Assembly (NCBI GenBank): GCA_019192445.1
Contig: JAHCMK010000001.1
Coordinates: forward strand, 372,001 to 436,000
From: Oceanococcus sp. HetDA_MAG_MS8
Lineage (GTDB): Bacteria > Pseudomonadota > Gammaproteobacteria > Nevskiales > Oceanococcaceae
Direction of reading: 5' to 3'
Length of the DNA stretch: 64,000 bases
Shown here: positions 1-8,832 of the stretch, piece after piece
Layout of the letters: each line of letters begins with the position of its first letter
How positions within the stretch are numbered: the stretch's first letter is position 1
Made by a program: the position numbers and the translations under genes
Notes under the pieces: generated by a model
Databases searched by the model: none
The model's input: the letters and a program-made list of their open reading frames with translations, nothing else
What the model was told of the DNA's origin: nothing

Positions 1-1167
1 CTCCCCGCCTTGATTGGTTCCGCAGTGTTACTGACGGCCTGTGGCGGCTCTGGTGGTGGCTCTGACGGCGACCCCAACACCTTGGATATTGGCTTGCCCG
101 GTGGCCAAAAACTCGCGTTTCTGAACTCTGCAACCAGTGACTATCACAGTTACGACACAAGCAGCTACGCCATCACGGATTTGAACCTCGCCGCGCGCAC
201 TAGCGAAGATGGCGACGTACAAAGCATGTTGATCGAAGATACCTCCACTATTGGGCACTTTTTGCACTTTCCAGACCTTCGTGGGTCTGGTGAAGATGCC
301 TCGATCTCAAACTGGTTCGCGCTGATGAAGCCCAGCTATGTTCCGGGGTCACCTATCGATGCCGATCAGTTTGTAAAGCTTGTTCACTTGCATGACGATG
401 AACTCGCAGCGCACTCGTCTGATGAATACGTAGATCTCGAAGAGGGAAGCCAACGCGCTGAGTTCCTGGAGAGGTTGAACGCCTTTGTTCTTGAGCAGAA
501 CGACCTGAACCAAGAAGTGGTAGAGGCATTGTCTGCGGAAGGACAAACGCTTTGCCGCGCTTATGTAGACCCTTATGTGAAGAACGGCGTTGAAGGCGGT
601 GACGGTCACGACCATGATCATGATCACGACGGGGACGACCACGATCATGACGGGGATGATCACGATCATGACGGGGATGATCACGATCATGACGGGGATG
701 ATCACGATCATGATGGGGATGATCACGCTCATGAGCATGGTGAGTTAGTCCACTTCGGCCTGACCGATTCTGGCCGCGTCTACTTCTTCCACGAAGAAGA
801 AGATGGCCTCGAATCCTTCCAAGGTTTCGTTACTCTGAGTGGCGTGCAGAGCATCATGGACTGCGATAAAACGACCATCTCACGGATTAGTGATGAGGCG
901 ATCTTGGTGTTTGTTCCGGTCCCTGGCAACCCCATGATTTACATGGTTGATAACCATGGTGCCGACTGGCATGAGCACGAGAGCTGGGCTGTGGCTGAGC
1001 TCAATGGCCTGACGGCTGACATGATGGCCATTCTTCCAACCTCCGCTGATCACGATCACGATCATGAGGGCGATGACCATGACCACGATGATGATCATGA
1101 CCATGACGATGATCACGATCATGATGATGACGATGATGGTCATGACGACGACGGAATGGGTTCGTAA
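1..1167 (+). CDS. His/Asp-repeat lipoprotein, probable metal-binding (5' partial)
   Basis: The frame is open to the left edge, so the start codon lies outside the window. The visible N terminus is the end of a lipoprotein signal peptide: a hydrophobic stretch ending in LLTAC, then a Gly/Ser linker. The body has no domain I recognise. Two acidic His-rich segments stand out: five copies of a GDDHDHD heptad near residues 208-242, and a longer C-terminal tail of HD/DD repeats. Such segments bind Zn2+ or similar divalent metals weakly and in number. The next gene is a TonB-dependent receptor of the ZnuD-like group, so a role in collecting or buffering metal at the envelope is inferred. A zinc metallochaperone such as AztD is an alternative, but I cannot confirm its fold. 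Metal binding is likely; the exact function is unknown. Confidence 0.75.
   Translation, partial: LPALIGSAVLLTACGGSGGGSDGDPNTLDIGLPGGQKLAFLNSATSDYHSYDTSSYAITDLNLAARTSEDGDVQSMLIEDTSTIGHFLHFPDLRGSGEDASISNWFALMKPSYVPGSPIDADQFVKLVHLHDDELAAHSSDEYVDLEEGSQRAEFLERLNAFVLEQNDLNQEVVEALSAEGQTLCRAYVDPYVKNGVEGGDGHDHDHDHDGDDHDHDGDDHDHDGDDHDHDGDDHDHDGDDHAHEHGELVHFGLTDSGRVYFFHEEEDGLESFQGFVTLSGVQSIMDCDKTTISRISDEAILVFVPVPGNPMIYMVDNHGADWHEHESWAVAELNGLTADMMAILPTSADHDHDHEGDDHDHDDDHDHDDDHDHDDDDDGHDDDGMGS
631..735 (+). repeat. 21-bp in-frame tandem repeat, 5 copies
   Basis: Five consecutive 21-bp units each encode GDDHDHD (the last reads GDDHAHE). Units 2-4 are identical or nearly so at the DNA level, and the first and last differ by a few bases. 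Near-identity of the copies suggests recent expansion, or homogenisation by slippage. Copy-number change would lengthen or shorten the metal-binding segment without breaking the frame. Confidence 0.9.
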
Positions 1168-1185
1168 TTTCGCTTAGTCCCCCAT

Positions 1186-1221
1186 TGCGGTTCCGGGGTT
1201 ATTCCCGGAACCGCACTTTTT
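1186..1221 (+). terminator. Rho-independent terminator after the His-rich lipoprotein gene
   Basis: A perfect stem, TGCGGTTCCGGG pairing with CCCGGAACCGCA around a short loop, is followed by TTTTT. It lies 18 bp after the lipoprotein stop and just before the ribosome-binding site of the receptor gene. The receptor may therefore be expressed by read-through or from a promoter within this short gap. Confidence 0.85.
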
Positions 1222-1239
1222 CGGCAAGGACGCCTGGTA

Positions 1240-3327
1240 ATGAGGTGTAAACAAGGCGCTTTAAAGCGCGCAGCATTCTGCTGTTTACTCGGTTTGTGCG
1301 GACCCGCTCCGGCGCAGGTCGAGCTAGACGATATGGTGGTTGAGGGGGAGGCCGACACGGGCACCTCCGAAGACACCCGAAAACTCGAGCGTGGGGCTGC
1401 AAATGCCACCCTCGGAAGTTTTTTGGATGATATGCCCAATGTGGACTCGGCCAGCTATGGTGAGGGCGTGGGCCGACCAGTCGTGCGCGGCATGAGCGGC
1501 TATCGGGTCAAGATCCTGCAAAACGATAATGAGGTCAGTGATCTGTCGGCCATGAGCCAGGATCATGCCGTGGCTATTTCACCGGTCGCGGCCGAGCGCA
1601 TTGAGCTACTCAAAGGGCCGGCATCACTGGTTTATGCGGCGCAATCTGGTGGTGTGATCCGGATTAGTGACGCTATGGACTTCCCCTTCAAAAAGCCTGG
1701 TTTGCACGGCGAAGTGGCGGGCAACGTGCGGGCTGACCCCGCGGGCTACAATCTGAATGGGCGGGTGTCCCAAGCATCGGACACCTGGGCCTTCCAACTG
1801 AGCGCGGTCGATCAATTCTCGGATCCTTACATTGATGGCAATGGTGACCGGGTGATTGATTCCGATGTGAACACCCAGCAGGCTCAGGCCGGCGTGGGTT
1901 GGCGGCCTACAGAATCGGGCGAGTTTCAGTTCCACTCCACGCTATTGCGCAAGGAATACGGAATACCCAATCGAACCATCGCACCTTCGCGTATTGATAT
2001 GAGTCGGGACGACTTTGGTTTGCGCTACATCCATTTGCCGGCTCTAAGTTGGTTGGATGAATGGCGGGTCGACCTGCTGAGCAGTGATTATCTGCACTTC
2101 GAGAACGAAGGTGGGCGGCAAGACGGTGCCTTTAGTCAGGAGCAGGCCAATGCCGCTGTGGTGGGAGAGTGGGTCACCGGCAGCTGGCGTGGGGAAAGCC
2201 GTTTGGCCTATGTGCAAAGCGAGCTACAGGTCTGTCATGAGCACGGGGCCTGCGACGATTTTCAGGATGCCGTGCGCACGGGCCGTGAGCCTGGCGAGTC
2301 GGTACTGCAACAGGCTCAAAATAACGGGTTACCGTTTTCCCATGGCAACCCTTTGCCGACCACCAACACGCAAACGGTGCAGGCCTCGACGGCGGCAGTC
2401 TGGGACTACAGTACGCAGTACGAAGTGAGCCTCGGCGCGAATGTCCTCTTTCGTGACCTAAGCGCAGATCCAGCGGTGATCCAAGAACAATGGGTATTTC
2501 CGGCTCAGCTCGATCCCGATTTCTACCGCGATGAGGCCGAGATGGGCATGAGCATGTCCGCCAGCCTCAAGCGCTACGCGCAGGCGGACAAGCCCGGTTG
2601 GGTTGTTAGCCTGAGTTATATCGAGCGGCTGCCCAGCGTGGACGAGCTATTCTGGAACGGTTATCACCACGCCACCGACACCTATCTTTTTGGTGATCGG
2701 GACCTGAACACCGAACGTAGCTTGAACTTGGACCTGGATGTCAGTCAGGAATGGGGCGCGCATCGGGTTCAGTTGTCGGCGTTTTACTACGACTTTGGCG
2801 GCTATATCTTCCAGGACCAGGGTTTTGACGAGAACGGTGAGCCGCTGCGAGATCCCTTTCATTTGAGTAATGTCTGGTTTACGCGCCAAACAGATTCGGT
2901 GTTTTTTGGGGGGTCCATACGCTACGAGCATGATCTTTCGCAGTCTCGGAGTTTGCCTATGCAGGCTTGGTTTCAGGCCGATGTGTTGGATGCTCGCCAA
3001 GCCAACGGGGATGACCTTCCACGCACCGCGCCTGCCAACACCGAGCTGGGTTTGAGCTATGAGTCGCAGGATTGGTTCGCCTCATTGAGCTGGCGTCATG
3101 TCTTTGATGCCCGCGTCGTCGCACCCAATGAAACCGACACCGATGGTTATGACTGGGTGTCGCTATTCGTCTCTAAGACTTGGAGTTTGGGTGAGCAAAA
3201 CCTAGCTCTTGAGCTTAAGGCCGAGAACCTGCTCGATGCCTTTGCGCAGAACCATATTTCGGTCATTAAGGATACTGCCCCGTTACCTGGGCGCCAGGTC
3301 TTCGCCGGATTGCGCTGGAGTTTCTGA
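1240..3327 (+). CDS. TonB-dependent outer-membrane receptor, ZnuD-like
   Basis: 695 residues, starting at an ATG with AAGGA nine bases upstream. A signal peptide ends near PAPAQ and is followed by a TonB-box-like DDMVVEG. The plug carries the signature of the zinc/copper receptor group (RPVVRGMSGYRVKILQN, then SQDHA, ERIELLKGPASL). The barrel ends in the usual C-terminal aromatic (LRWSF). The protein would import a metal or metal complex across the outer membrane using TonB energy. Unlike the second receptor at 6176-8530 it has no long His-rich loops; the upstream lipoprotein may supply that function instead. Zinc is the best guess from similarity; copper or another metal cannot be excluded. 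Confidence 0.85.
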   Translation: MRCKQGALKRAAFCCLLGLCGPAPAQVELDDMVVEGEADTGTSEDTRKLERGAANATLGSFLDDMPNVDSASYGEGVGRPVVRGMSGYRVKILQNDNEVSDLSAMSQDHAVAISPVAAERIELLKGPASLVYAAQSGGVIRISDAMDFPFKKPGLHGEVAGNVRADPAGYNLNGRVSQASDTWAFQLSAVDQFSDPYIDGNGDRVIDSDVNTQQAQAGVGWRPTESGEFQFHSTLLRKEYGIPNRTIAPSRIDMSRDDFGLRYIHLPALSWLDEWRVDLLSSDYLHFENEGGRQDGAFSQEQANAAVVGEWVTGSWRGESRLAYVQSELQVCHEHGACDDFQDAVRTGREPGESVLQQAQNNGLPFSHGNPLPTTNTQTVQASTAAVWDYSTQYEVSLGANVLFRDLSADPAVIQEQWVFPAQLDPDFYRDEAEMGMSMSASLKRYAQADKPGWVVSLSYIERLPSVDELFWNGYHHATDTYLFGDRDLNTERSLNLDLDVSQEWGAHRVQLSAFYYDFGGYIFQDQGFDENGEPLRDPFHLSNVWFTRQTDSVFFGGSIRYEHDLSQSRSLPMQAWFQADVLDARQANGDDLPRTAPANTELGLSYESQDWFASLSWRHVFDARVVAPNETDTDGYDWVSLFVSKTWSLGEQNLALELKAENLLDAFAQNHISVIKDTAPLPGRQVFAGLRWSF

Positions 3328-3501
3328 AGGACCGTACGCTGAAGGTTGCCCGTCGCGGCGGCAATTCAGTGATTGCGCACTTCTGAGCGAGGGTTGAAGC
3401 CACGGTCGAAGGCGAGTTCGCAATTGAGACCCCTCGTCAGTGTTTATTCAGGATGATGAACTCAGGTCGAGATTGGCTTAAATTCTTCGCAAGTTATGAG
3501 C

Positions 3502-3534
3502 AAAAAAAAACCCGGCGCTATGGCCGGGTTTTTT
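3502..3534. terminator. Bidirectional terminator between receptor and EF-G genes
   Basis: CCCGGC and GCCGGG form a hairpin flanked by nine A on the left and six T on the right. It can therefore end transcription of the plus-strand receptor and of the minus-strand EF-G gene. The rest of the 3328-3562 gap shows no credible gene. Confidence 0.85.
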
Positions 3535-3562
3535 CTTGGTATGTAGCTAAAGCTTTGCCAAT

Positions 3563-5647
3563 TTACTTGGCAGCTTTGCGCTCCGCAGCCTCTTTAATGA
3601 CCTCGTCGGCCACGTTCTTCGGACACGGAAGGTAGTGGCTGAACTCCATGGAGAACTGGCCACGCCCGGAGGTCATGGTGCGCAGATCGCCAATGTAGCC
3701 AAACATCTCTGAAAGAGGCACATCGGCTTTGATACGCACGCCAGTTGGGCCAGGCTCCTGTGACTTGATCATTCCGCGGCGGCGGTTCAAGTCACCAATG
3801 CAGTCACCTACATGGTCTTCAGGGGTGAAGACGTCAACCTTCATGATGGGCTCGAGCAGCTGAGGGCCTGCTTTGGGTAGCGATTGACGGTAGGCAGCTT
3901 TAGCGGCGATTTCGAAAGCAATAGCAGAGGAGTCCACCGCGTGGAAGGCGCCGTCGCGCAGGGTGACTTTGTAGTCCTGCATGGGGTAGCCAGCCAGAAC
4001 GCCTTCGGCGCCCATGGATTCGAAGCCTTTTTGCACAGCTGGCCAAAATTCCCGCGGTACGTTACCGCCGACCACTTTGGACTCAAACTCAAAACCGGTA
4101 CCCACTTCACCGGGCTCGATGGTGTAGTCGATCTTGGCGAACTGACCAGAACCACCTGACTGTTTCTTGTGGGTGTATGAGTCCTCAACTGGCATCGTGA
4201 TGGATTCACGATAAGCCACCTGTGGGCGACCGACTTCCACGTCCACGCCGTAGGTGCGGCGCAGAATATCGACCTTCACGTCCAAGTGCAGTTCGCCCAT
4301 ACCCGCCAAGATGGTCTCGCCGGATTCTTCGTCGGTACGCACGGTGAAAGAAGGGTCCTCTTGCGACATTTTTTGCAGAGCAAGACCCATCTTCTCGTTG
4401 CCGCCTTTGTCTTTAGGCTTCACCGCCATCGAGATCACCGGATCCGGGAACACCATGGGCTCCAGCGTGGCTGGGTTCTTGGGGTCCGCCAAGGTGTGGC
4501 CGGTCTGCGTGTTTTTCATGCCCAATACGGCGACGATGTCGCCCGCTTGCGCGGATTCGAGCTCGATGCGCTCGTCGGCGTGCATTTCCACAATGCGGCC
4601 AATACGCTCGGTTTTACCGGTGTAAGTATTCAGCACCGTGTCGCCCTTGGCGATCGTTCCGGAATAAATTCGCACGAAGGTCAGGGCGCCAAAGCGGTCG
4701 TCCATGATCTTGAAGGCCAGGGCGCGCAGGGGTTTGCTGGCGTCCACGATGGCCTTACCGCCCGTCTCGTTACCTTCCAGGTCAACTTCCGGTTGGGGCT
4801 CGACCTCGGTCGGTGAGGGAAGGTAGTCCACGACGGCGTCCAGAACTAACTGAATGCCTTTGTTCTTGAAGGAAGAGCCACAGTAGGTGGGGAAGAAGTC
4901 CACAGCCAGGGTGCCTTTGCGAATGCAGCGCTTGAGGTCCTCAATGCTGGGTTCTTCGCCTTCGAGGTAGGCTTCCATGAGGTCGTCGTCTTGCTCGACG
5001 GCAGTTTCAACCAACTTCTCGCGCCATTCCTTGGCTTGGTCCATCAGCTCAGCCGGAATGTCAGTGATTTCGTAGTTGAGGGGGTCGCCGGTGGCGTCCC
5101 AGACCCAAGCCTGCATGTTCAGCAGATCGACAACACCGGTGAATTCATCTTCACGGCCAATGGGTAGCGTCATCACCAACGGGGTGGCGGCGAGCACGTC
5201 CTCCACCTGTTTAACAACGCGGAAGAAGTCGGCACCCAAACGATCCAGCTTGTTGACGTAAATCAAGCGGGACACGTTGGCGTCGTTGGCGTAGCGCCAG
5301 TTGGTTTCGGACTGGGGCTCTACGCCGCCTGAGCCGCAGAACACGCCCACGCCACCGTCGAGAACTTTGAGTGAACGGTACACCTCAATGGTGAAGTCCA
5401 CGTGTCCTGGCGTGTCGATGATGTTGAAACGGTGATCTTTCCAGAAGGTGGAGGTCGCAGCAGACTGGATAGTGATACCGCGCTCGCGCTCCTGATCCAT
5501 GAAGTCGGTGGTGGCCGCGCCATCGTGCACCTCGCCCATTTTGTGGATCTTGCCAGTCAGGCTGAGGATGCGCTCGGTGGTGGTGGTCTTACCTGCATCC
5601 ACGTGGGCGAAGATGCCAATGTTTCGATATTTGCTGAGGTCGGTCAT
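3563..5647 (-). CDS. fusA: Elongation factor G, EF-G2-type paralogue
   Basis: 694 residues with the full EF-G plan: P-loop [10 protein letters not shown], switch region [19 protein letters not shown], then domains II-V. It is a GTPase that drives ribosome translocation or recycling. The N terminus ([20 protein letters not shown]) and [19 protein letters not shown] match the second EF-G known from Vibrio and Shewanella rather than the str-operon copy. Consistent with that, rpsL, rpsG and tuf are absent here. The start ATG has no clear Shine-Dalgarno sequence, and a terminator-like hairpin lies in the leader. EF-G identity is very secure; the paralogue assignment is from remembered sequences and a second copy elsewhere in the genome is expected, not seen. 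Confidence 0.95.
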   Translation of the reverse strand: MTDLSKYRNIGIFAHVDAGKTTTTERILSLTGKIHKMGEVHDGAATTDFMDQERERGITIQSAATSTFWKDHRFNIIDTPGHVDFTIEVYRSLKVLDGGVGVFCGSGGVEPQSETNWRYANDANVSRLIYVNKLDRLGADFFRVVKQVEDVLAATPLVMTLPIGREDEFTGVVDLLNMQAWVWDATGDPLNYEITDIPAELMDQAKEWREKLVETAVEQDDDLMEAYLEGEEPSIEDLKRCIRKGTLAVDFFPTYCGSSFKNKGIQLVLDAVVDYLPSPTEVEPQPEVDLEGNETGGKAIVDASKPLRALAFKIMDDRFGALTFVRIYSGTIAKGDTVLNTYTGKTERIGRIVEMHADERIELESAQAGDIVAVLGMKNTQTGHTLADPKNPATLEPMVFPDPVISMAVKPKDKGGNEKMGLALQKMSQEDPSFTVRTDEESGETILAGMGELHLDVKVDILRRTYGVDVEVGRPQVAYRESITMPVEDSYTHKKQSGGSGQFAKIDYTIEPGEVGTGFEFESKVVGGNVPREFWPAVQKGFESMGAEGVLAGYPMQDYKVTLRDGAFHAVDSSAIAFEIAAKAAYRQSLPKAGPQLLEPIMKVDVFTPEDHVGDCIGDLNRRRGMIKSQEPGPTGVRIKADVPLSEMFGYIGDLRTMTSGRGQFSMEFSHYLPCPKNVADEVIKEAAERKAAK

Positions 5648-5675
5648 GGTTTATGGGTGGCTTTGGCCGTGATTG

Positions 5676-5711
5676 AAAAAAAACCGGCCGCGCAAGCAGG
5701 GCAAGCGCGGC
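5676..5711 (-). promoter_or_regulatory. Terminator-like hairpin in the EF-G leader, possible attenuator
   Basis: Read on the minus strand, GCCGCGC and GCGCGGC pair around an 11-nt loop, then three bases and eight T follow. This sits about 30 nt upstream of the EF-G start. No minus-strand gene lies upstream that would need a terminator, because the next gene (5828) runs the other way. It could attenuate EF-G transcription, or it could block antisense transcripts. There is no direct evidence for either. Confidence 0.55.
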
Positions 5712-5827
5712 GCGACTGTTTCTGAATTCTTGGGTCAACTTTGTGACTAACCCCCAATTTTAGCATTTCCATTGGCGAATGCCACTGATCGAGGTATTGG
5801 GCCCGTATCTTGCGCTACTATTCGCCG

Positions 5828-6100
5828 ATGAGCCCTTGCGCACTCCAACTTGCCGCGCTGGTTTGGGTTTTCGCCCCCCTGCACCTGCACGATCATCACA
5901 TGACTGACGATGGTGTCGAAGGGGCCGTGTGCGTTAGTTGCCCGATTGCTCAAAATCAAAGTGCGGGTATGCCCAACGCGGCTCTACAGATGCCACTGGC
6001 TGCCGAAGCAGAGTCTTTGGTGGAGGCGATGTGTCCCCAGGTTTTGGCATTGCGGCAAAGCTTAGGTCTTGAATCTCGAGGTCCACCTGGAATGTCTTGA
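5828..6100 (+). CDS. Small His/Cys-rich secreted protein, possible zinc chaperone
   Basis: 90 residues from the ATG. A TTG 18 bases earlier in frame is possible but less likely; neither start has a clear ribosome-binding site. The N terminus is hydrophobic (LAALVWVFAPL) and signal-like. A HLHDHHMTDD cluster and a CVSC pair follow, giving several candidate metal ligands. Small His/Cys proteins of this kind commonly sit directly before zinc TonB receptors in gammaproteobacteria and are annotated as zinc-uptake chaperones. Here the ZnuD-like receptor follows 75 bp downstream. The role is inferred from composition and position only. Confidence 0.6.
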   Translation: MSPCALQLAALVWVFAPLHLHDHHMTDDGVEGAVCVSCPIAQNQSAGMPNAALQMPLAAEAESLVEAMCPQVLALRQSLGLESRGPPGMS

Positions 6101-6175
6101 AATCAACGTTGTTGTTCCTGCACCCATGCTTGACCGGCTGCCCCTGCGCCGGTGCTAACGATTGGTAGAGATCTC

Positions 6176-8530
6176 ATGAAAACTTCCGCCCTTGTTCTTG
6201 GCAGCTTGCTCATAGCTGCCACTTGGTCTTCGTTTGCGGATGAAGTCGCCCCTGCGACCTCTGGCACTCAGCTGCCCACTGTGACGGTCACGGCAGATCC
6301 ATTTGCCGATCGCAGCGCTGTTGAGGCTACCCAACCCGTGACCGTTCTATCCGGTGAGGAGCTAGCCCGCCAACGCGGTCAAACCATTGGTGAAACCCTG
6401 CAAAACCAACCAGGTGTGCATAGCGCCGATTTTGGCCTCGGTGCCAGTCGGCCGGTGATTCGCGGACAAAGCGGCCCCCGCGTCCGTGTGCTGGATGGCG
6501 GCCTGGGAGTCATCGACGCTTCTACCGTTAGTCCAGACCACAATGCCTCTGTCGAACCCTTTCGCGCGCAGCAGCTGGAAGTACTCAAGGGGCCAGCGAG
6601 CTTGCTCTATGGCTCAGGTGCGATTGGCGGCGTGATTAATGTGGTCAGCGACCTTTTGCCCTCGGCTCCTGTGGAGACCCTGAGTGGTTCTCTGGGCGGA
6701 CGCTATTCCTCGGTCGACCAAGGACAAGCTGTGTTCGGCCATGCCGAGGGCGGCAATGGTCGCTGGGCATTTCATGTCGATGGACTGACCCGAGAAACGG
6801 AGAACTACGATATTCCGGGTCGGGCCGAGGCGGAAGAGCATGATCATGAGGATGAGCACGAGCATGACCACGCCACGCAGGCCAAGGCCGAAGAACACCA
6901 TGCAGAGCATGACGATGCGGTGAGTGGCGTTGTACCGAGCTCCGCGACCTCAACGGACACCTTTGCGGCCGGCGTGTCCTATGTGGGCGAGCGCGGCTTC
7001 ATTGGCTTTGGTGCGACCTCTTATGAAACGGTCTATGGCGTTCCGGGGCATGCGCATGGGGAGGAAGACCATGAAGAACACGGCGATGAACTGGCCAAGA
7101 TTCTGCGTGGGTCGGCCAATAAGGCGGAAGAGGAGCACGCTGACGAGGAGCATGACCTCGACGCTGAGGAAGAAGTCTTCATTGATCTCATCCAGCGTCG
7201 TTATGAGTTGCGCGGGGGGCTGGATCAAGGCTTCGGATGGTTAGAGCGCGCACGGGGCAGCCTGGTTTTCACCGAGTATGAGCACCGGGAGATTGAGTCT
7301 GCCGGAGCTCACGGCGGAATGGCCGAAGAGCATGCTGATGGCGAAGAGCATGGGGATGATTCGGCCGAAGAACACGCTGAGGAGCATGGGCACATGCCGA
7401 CGACCTTCAGTAACGACGGGGTGGAGTTTCGTGTGGAGCTCACCCATGTGCCCGTGTTCGGGGGCTGGCGCGGCGTGTTTGGCCTGCAAGCCGTGGAGCA
7501 GGAGTTCGCCGCGATTGGGGAAGAGGCCTTTGTGCCCGCCGTGGATACCAGCAATCTGGGGCTGTTCTGGGTAGAAGAGCGGCAGACGGTTCTAGGCCGA
7601 TTCAGCGTGGGGGCGCGGCTGGAGACGGTGGAGCACCGTGCGTCTGGCACCAACCCGGACCGCGACTTTGAGCTGTATAACGTCTCCGCCGGCTGGCATG
7701 CCGAATTTGGGGTGGACGAGCACCTGAACCTGAACATCAGCCATGCCGAACGTGCGCCAGACATGTTGGAGCTCTACGCCAATGGGCCTCATCTGGCCAC
7801 CCAGACCATCGAGCAGGGCGATGTGAACCTGAGCAAAGAGCGGGCGTTGAACGTGGACCTGGGTTGGTCTGGAAGCCGTGGGCAGCTGCATTGCGCCTTC
7901 GATGTGTTCTACACGCGTTATCAGGACTACATCTTTGCCGAAGAGCGGCACGCACATGCGGCGGAAGAGGATCACGCGGATGAGCATCACGCGGCGCATC
8001 ATGACGAGGTCAAGCGCAGAGCTGCTGCGGCCAAGGCCGAGCATGAGCACGATGACGATCATGGACATGGCGAAGAGGGCCTGACGCCGGTTGCCTACGT
8101 CGCTGAGGACGCCGACTTCTACGGTTTTGAAGTCGAAGTGGGCTACCAGCTCAGCCCCATGCTCGACATCACCGCCTTTGCGGATTCGGTGCGCGCCGAG
8201 CGCGCGGATGGCAGCGTGTTGCCGCGCATCCCCGCAGATCGCCTAGGATTGCGGGTGGACGGTGTTCGAGGAGCCTGGAGTTACGGAGCCCGAGTGGTGC
8301 GGGTGGCCGAACAGGATCGGGCGACCGAACTGGAGGGCGCTACCGCCGGCTATACGCTGCTGGGTGCAGACCTTCGCTACAGCCTGCCGACCAGAGCGGG
8401 CGTCTTGGATCTGGCCCTACGTGGACGCAACCTGCTCGACGAGCAAGCGCGCAATCATGTCTCCTTCCTCAAAAACCAAGCGCCCCTACCAGGAGTGAAC
8501 TTGATCTTTGACGCAGAACTGCGTTTCTAA
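6176..8530 (+). CDS. ZnuD-like TonB-dependent zinc receptor with His/Glu-rich loops
   Basis: 784 residues from the ATG that begins a clean signal peptide (MKTSALVLGSLLIAATW...FADE); a GTG 24 bases upstream is the alternative. TonB box LPTVTVTA, then a plug with RPVIRGQSGPRVRVLDGG, SPDHN and EVLKGPASLLYGSGAIGG as in ZnuD. The barrel holds at least four insertions rich in His, Glu and Asp (roughly residues 218-247, 292-330, 377-407 and 590-632), expected to be extracellular loops that capture Zn2+. It ends in LRF, typical for outer-membrane insertion. Probable high-affinity zinc uptake with the preceding small protein. I see no convincing Zur operator. Confidence 0.9.
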   Translation: MKTSALVLGSLLIAATWSSFADEVAPATSGTQLPTVTVTADPFADRSAVEATQPVTVLSGEELARQRGQTIGETLQNQPGVHSADFGLGASRPVIRGQSGPRVRVLDGGLGVIDASTVSPDHNASVEPFRAQQLEVLKGPASLLYGSGAIGGVINVVSDLLPSAPVETLSGSLGGRYSSVDQGQAVFGHAEGGNGRWAFHVDGLTRETENYDIPGRAEAEEHDHEDEHEHDHATQAKAEEHHAEHDDAVSGVVPSSATSTDTFAAGVSYVGERGFIGFGATSYETVYGVPGHAHGEEDHEEHGDELAKILRGSANKAEEEHADEEHDLDAEEEVFIDLIQRRYELRGGLDQGFGWLERARGSLVFTEYEHREIESAGAHGGMAEEHADGEEHGDDSAEEHAEEHGHMPTTFSNDGVEFRVELTHVPVFGGWRGVFGLQAVEQEFAAIGEEAFVPAVDTSNLGLFWVEERQTVLGRFSVGARLETVEHRASGTNPDRDFELYNVSAGWHAEFGVDEHLNLNISHAERAPDMLELYANGPHLATQTIEQGDVNLSKERALNVDLGWSGSRGQLHCAFDVFYTRYQDYIFAEERHAHAAEEDHADEHHAAHHDEVKRRAAAAKAEHEHDDDHGHGEEGLTPVAYVAEDADFYGFEVEVGYQLSPMLDITAFADSVRAERADGSVLPRIPADRLGLRVDGVRGAWSYGARVVRVAEQDRATELEGATAGYTLLGADLRYSLPTRAGVLDLALRGRNLLDEQARNHVSFLKNQAPLPGVNLIFDAELRF

Positions 8531-8543
8531 AACGCGGGATCAA

Positions 8544-8580
8544 GCGGGCGTTCAGGAGCACGGTGTGGTGCAACGCCCGC
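8544..8580 (+). terminator. Hairpin after the ZnuD-like gene
   Basis: GCGGGCGTT pairs with AACGCCCGC, and an inner GCAC/GTGC stem lies within the loop. Only a weak ACTCTT follows, so intrinsic termination would be inefficient. It lies 14 bp after the stop codon. Confidence 0.45.
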
Positions 8581-8832
8581 ACTCTTGGGCGCCCTTATAG
8601 ATGGCGGCACACCGCGTTCTGACTCGCTGATATATAACGAACTTCGGAGACAGGACACTAGCGTTGGCCGTGCAGCGCGCCGTGGACTATGGCGAACTGG
8701 GTATGCGCTTCAGGTGGTTTCCATGGGGCAGCTCCATGGTCGGGCGAATTATCGCGTGCAAAGCATGTGTCACGAGCAGCCTGCATACTGGCGACAGACG
8801 ACCCCGTTTTTACTGCTCATTTGCGACCCCGC
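8581..8832 (+). other. Intergenic region upstream of phoR
   Basis: About 250 bp between the receptor hairpin and phoR, with no credible gene. The reading frames across it lack family features and ribosome-binding sites. A promoter for the phosphate operon is expected here, but I find no good pair of TGTCA repeats spaced as in a PhoB box. TATATAAC near 8631 is AT-rich and could be a -10 region; no matching -35 is clear. Confidence 0.4.

Noticed and set aside
349-738. Minus-strand reading frame opposite the His/Asp repeats
   Set aside because: It is the antisense of the repeat codons, giving artificial Ile/Val/Met runs; no start signal or family resemblance.
600-740. Tandem repeats as a CRISPR array
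   Set aside because: Units are 21 bp, directly adjacent with no spacers, and in frame with a coding sequence.
3453-3635. Short plus-strand frame after the first receptor
   Set aside because: It runs through the bidirectional terminator and into the 3' end of the EF-G gene.
5648-5827. Zur operator upstream of the second zinc locus
   Set aside because: I looked for a GTTATA-type palindrome on both strands and found none convincing.
8531-8832. PhoB box for the phosphate operon
   Set aside because: A single TGTCA near 8766 has no properly spaced partner.
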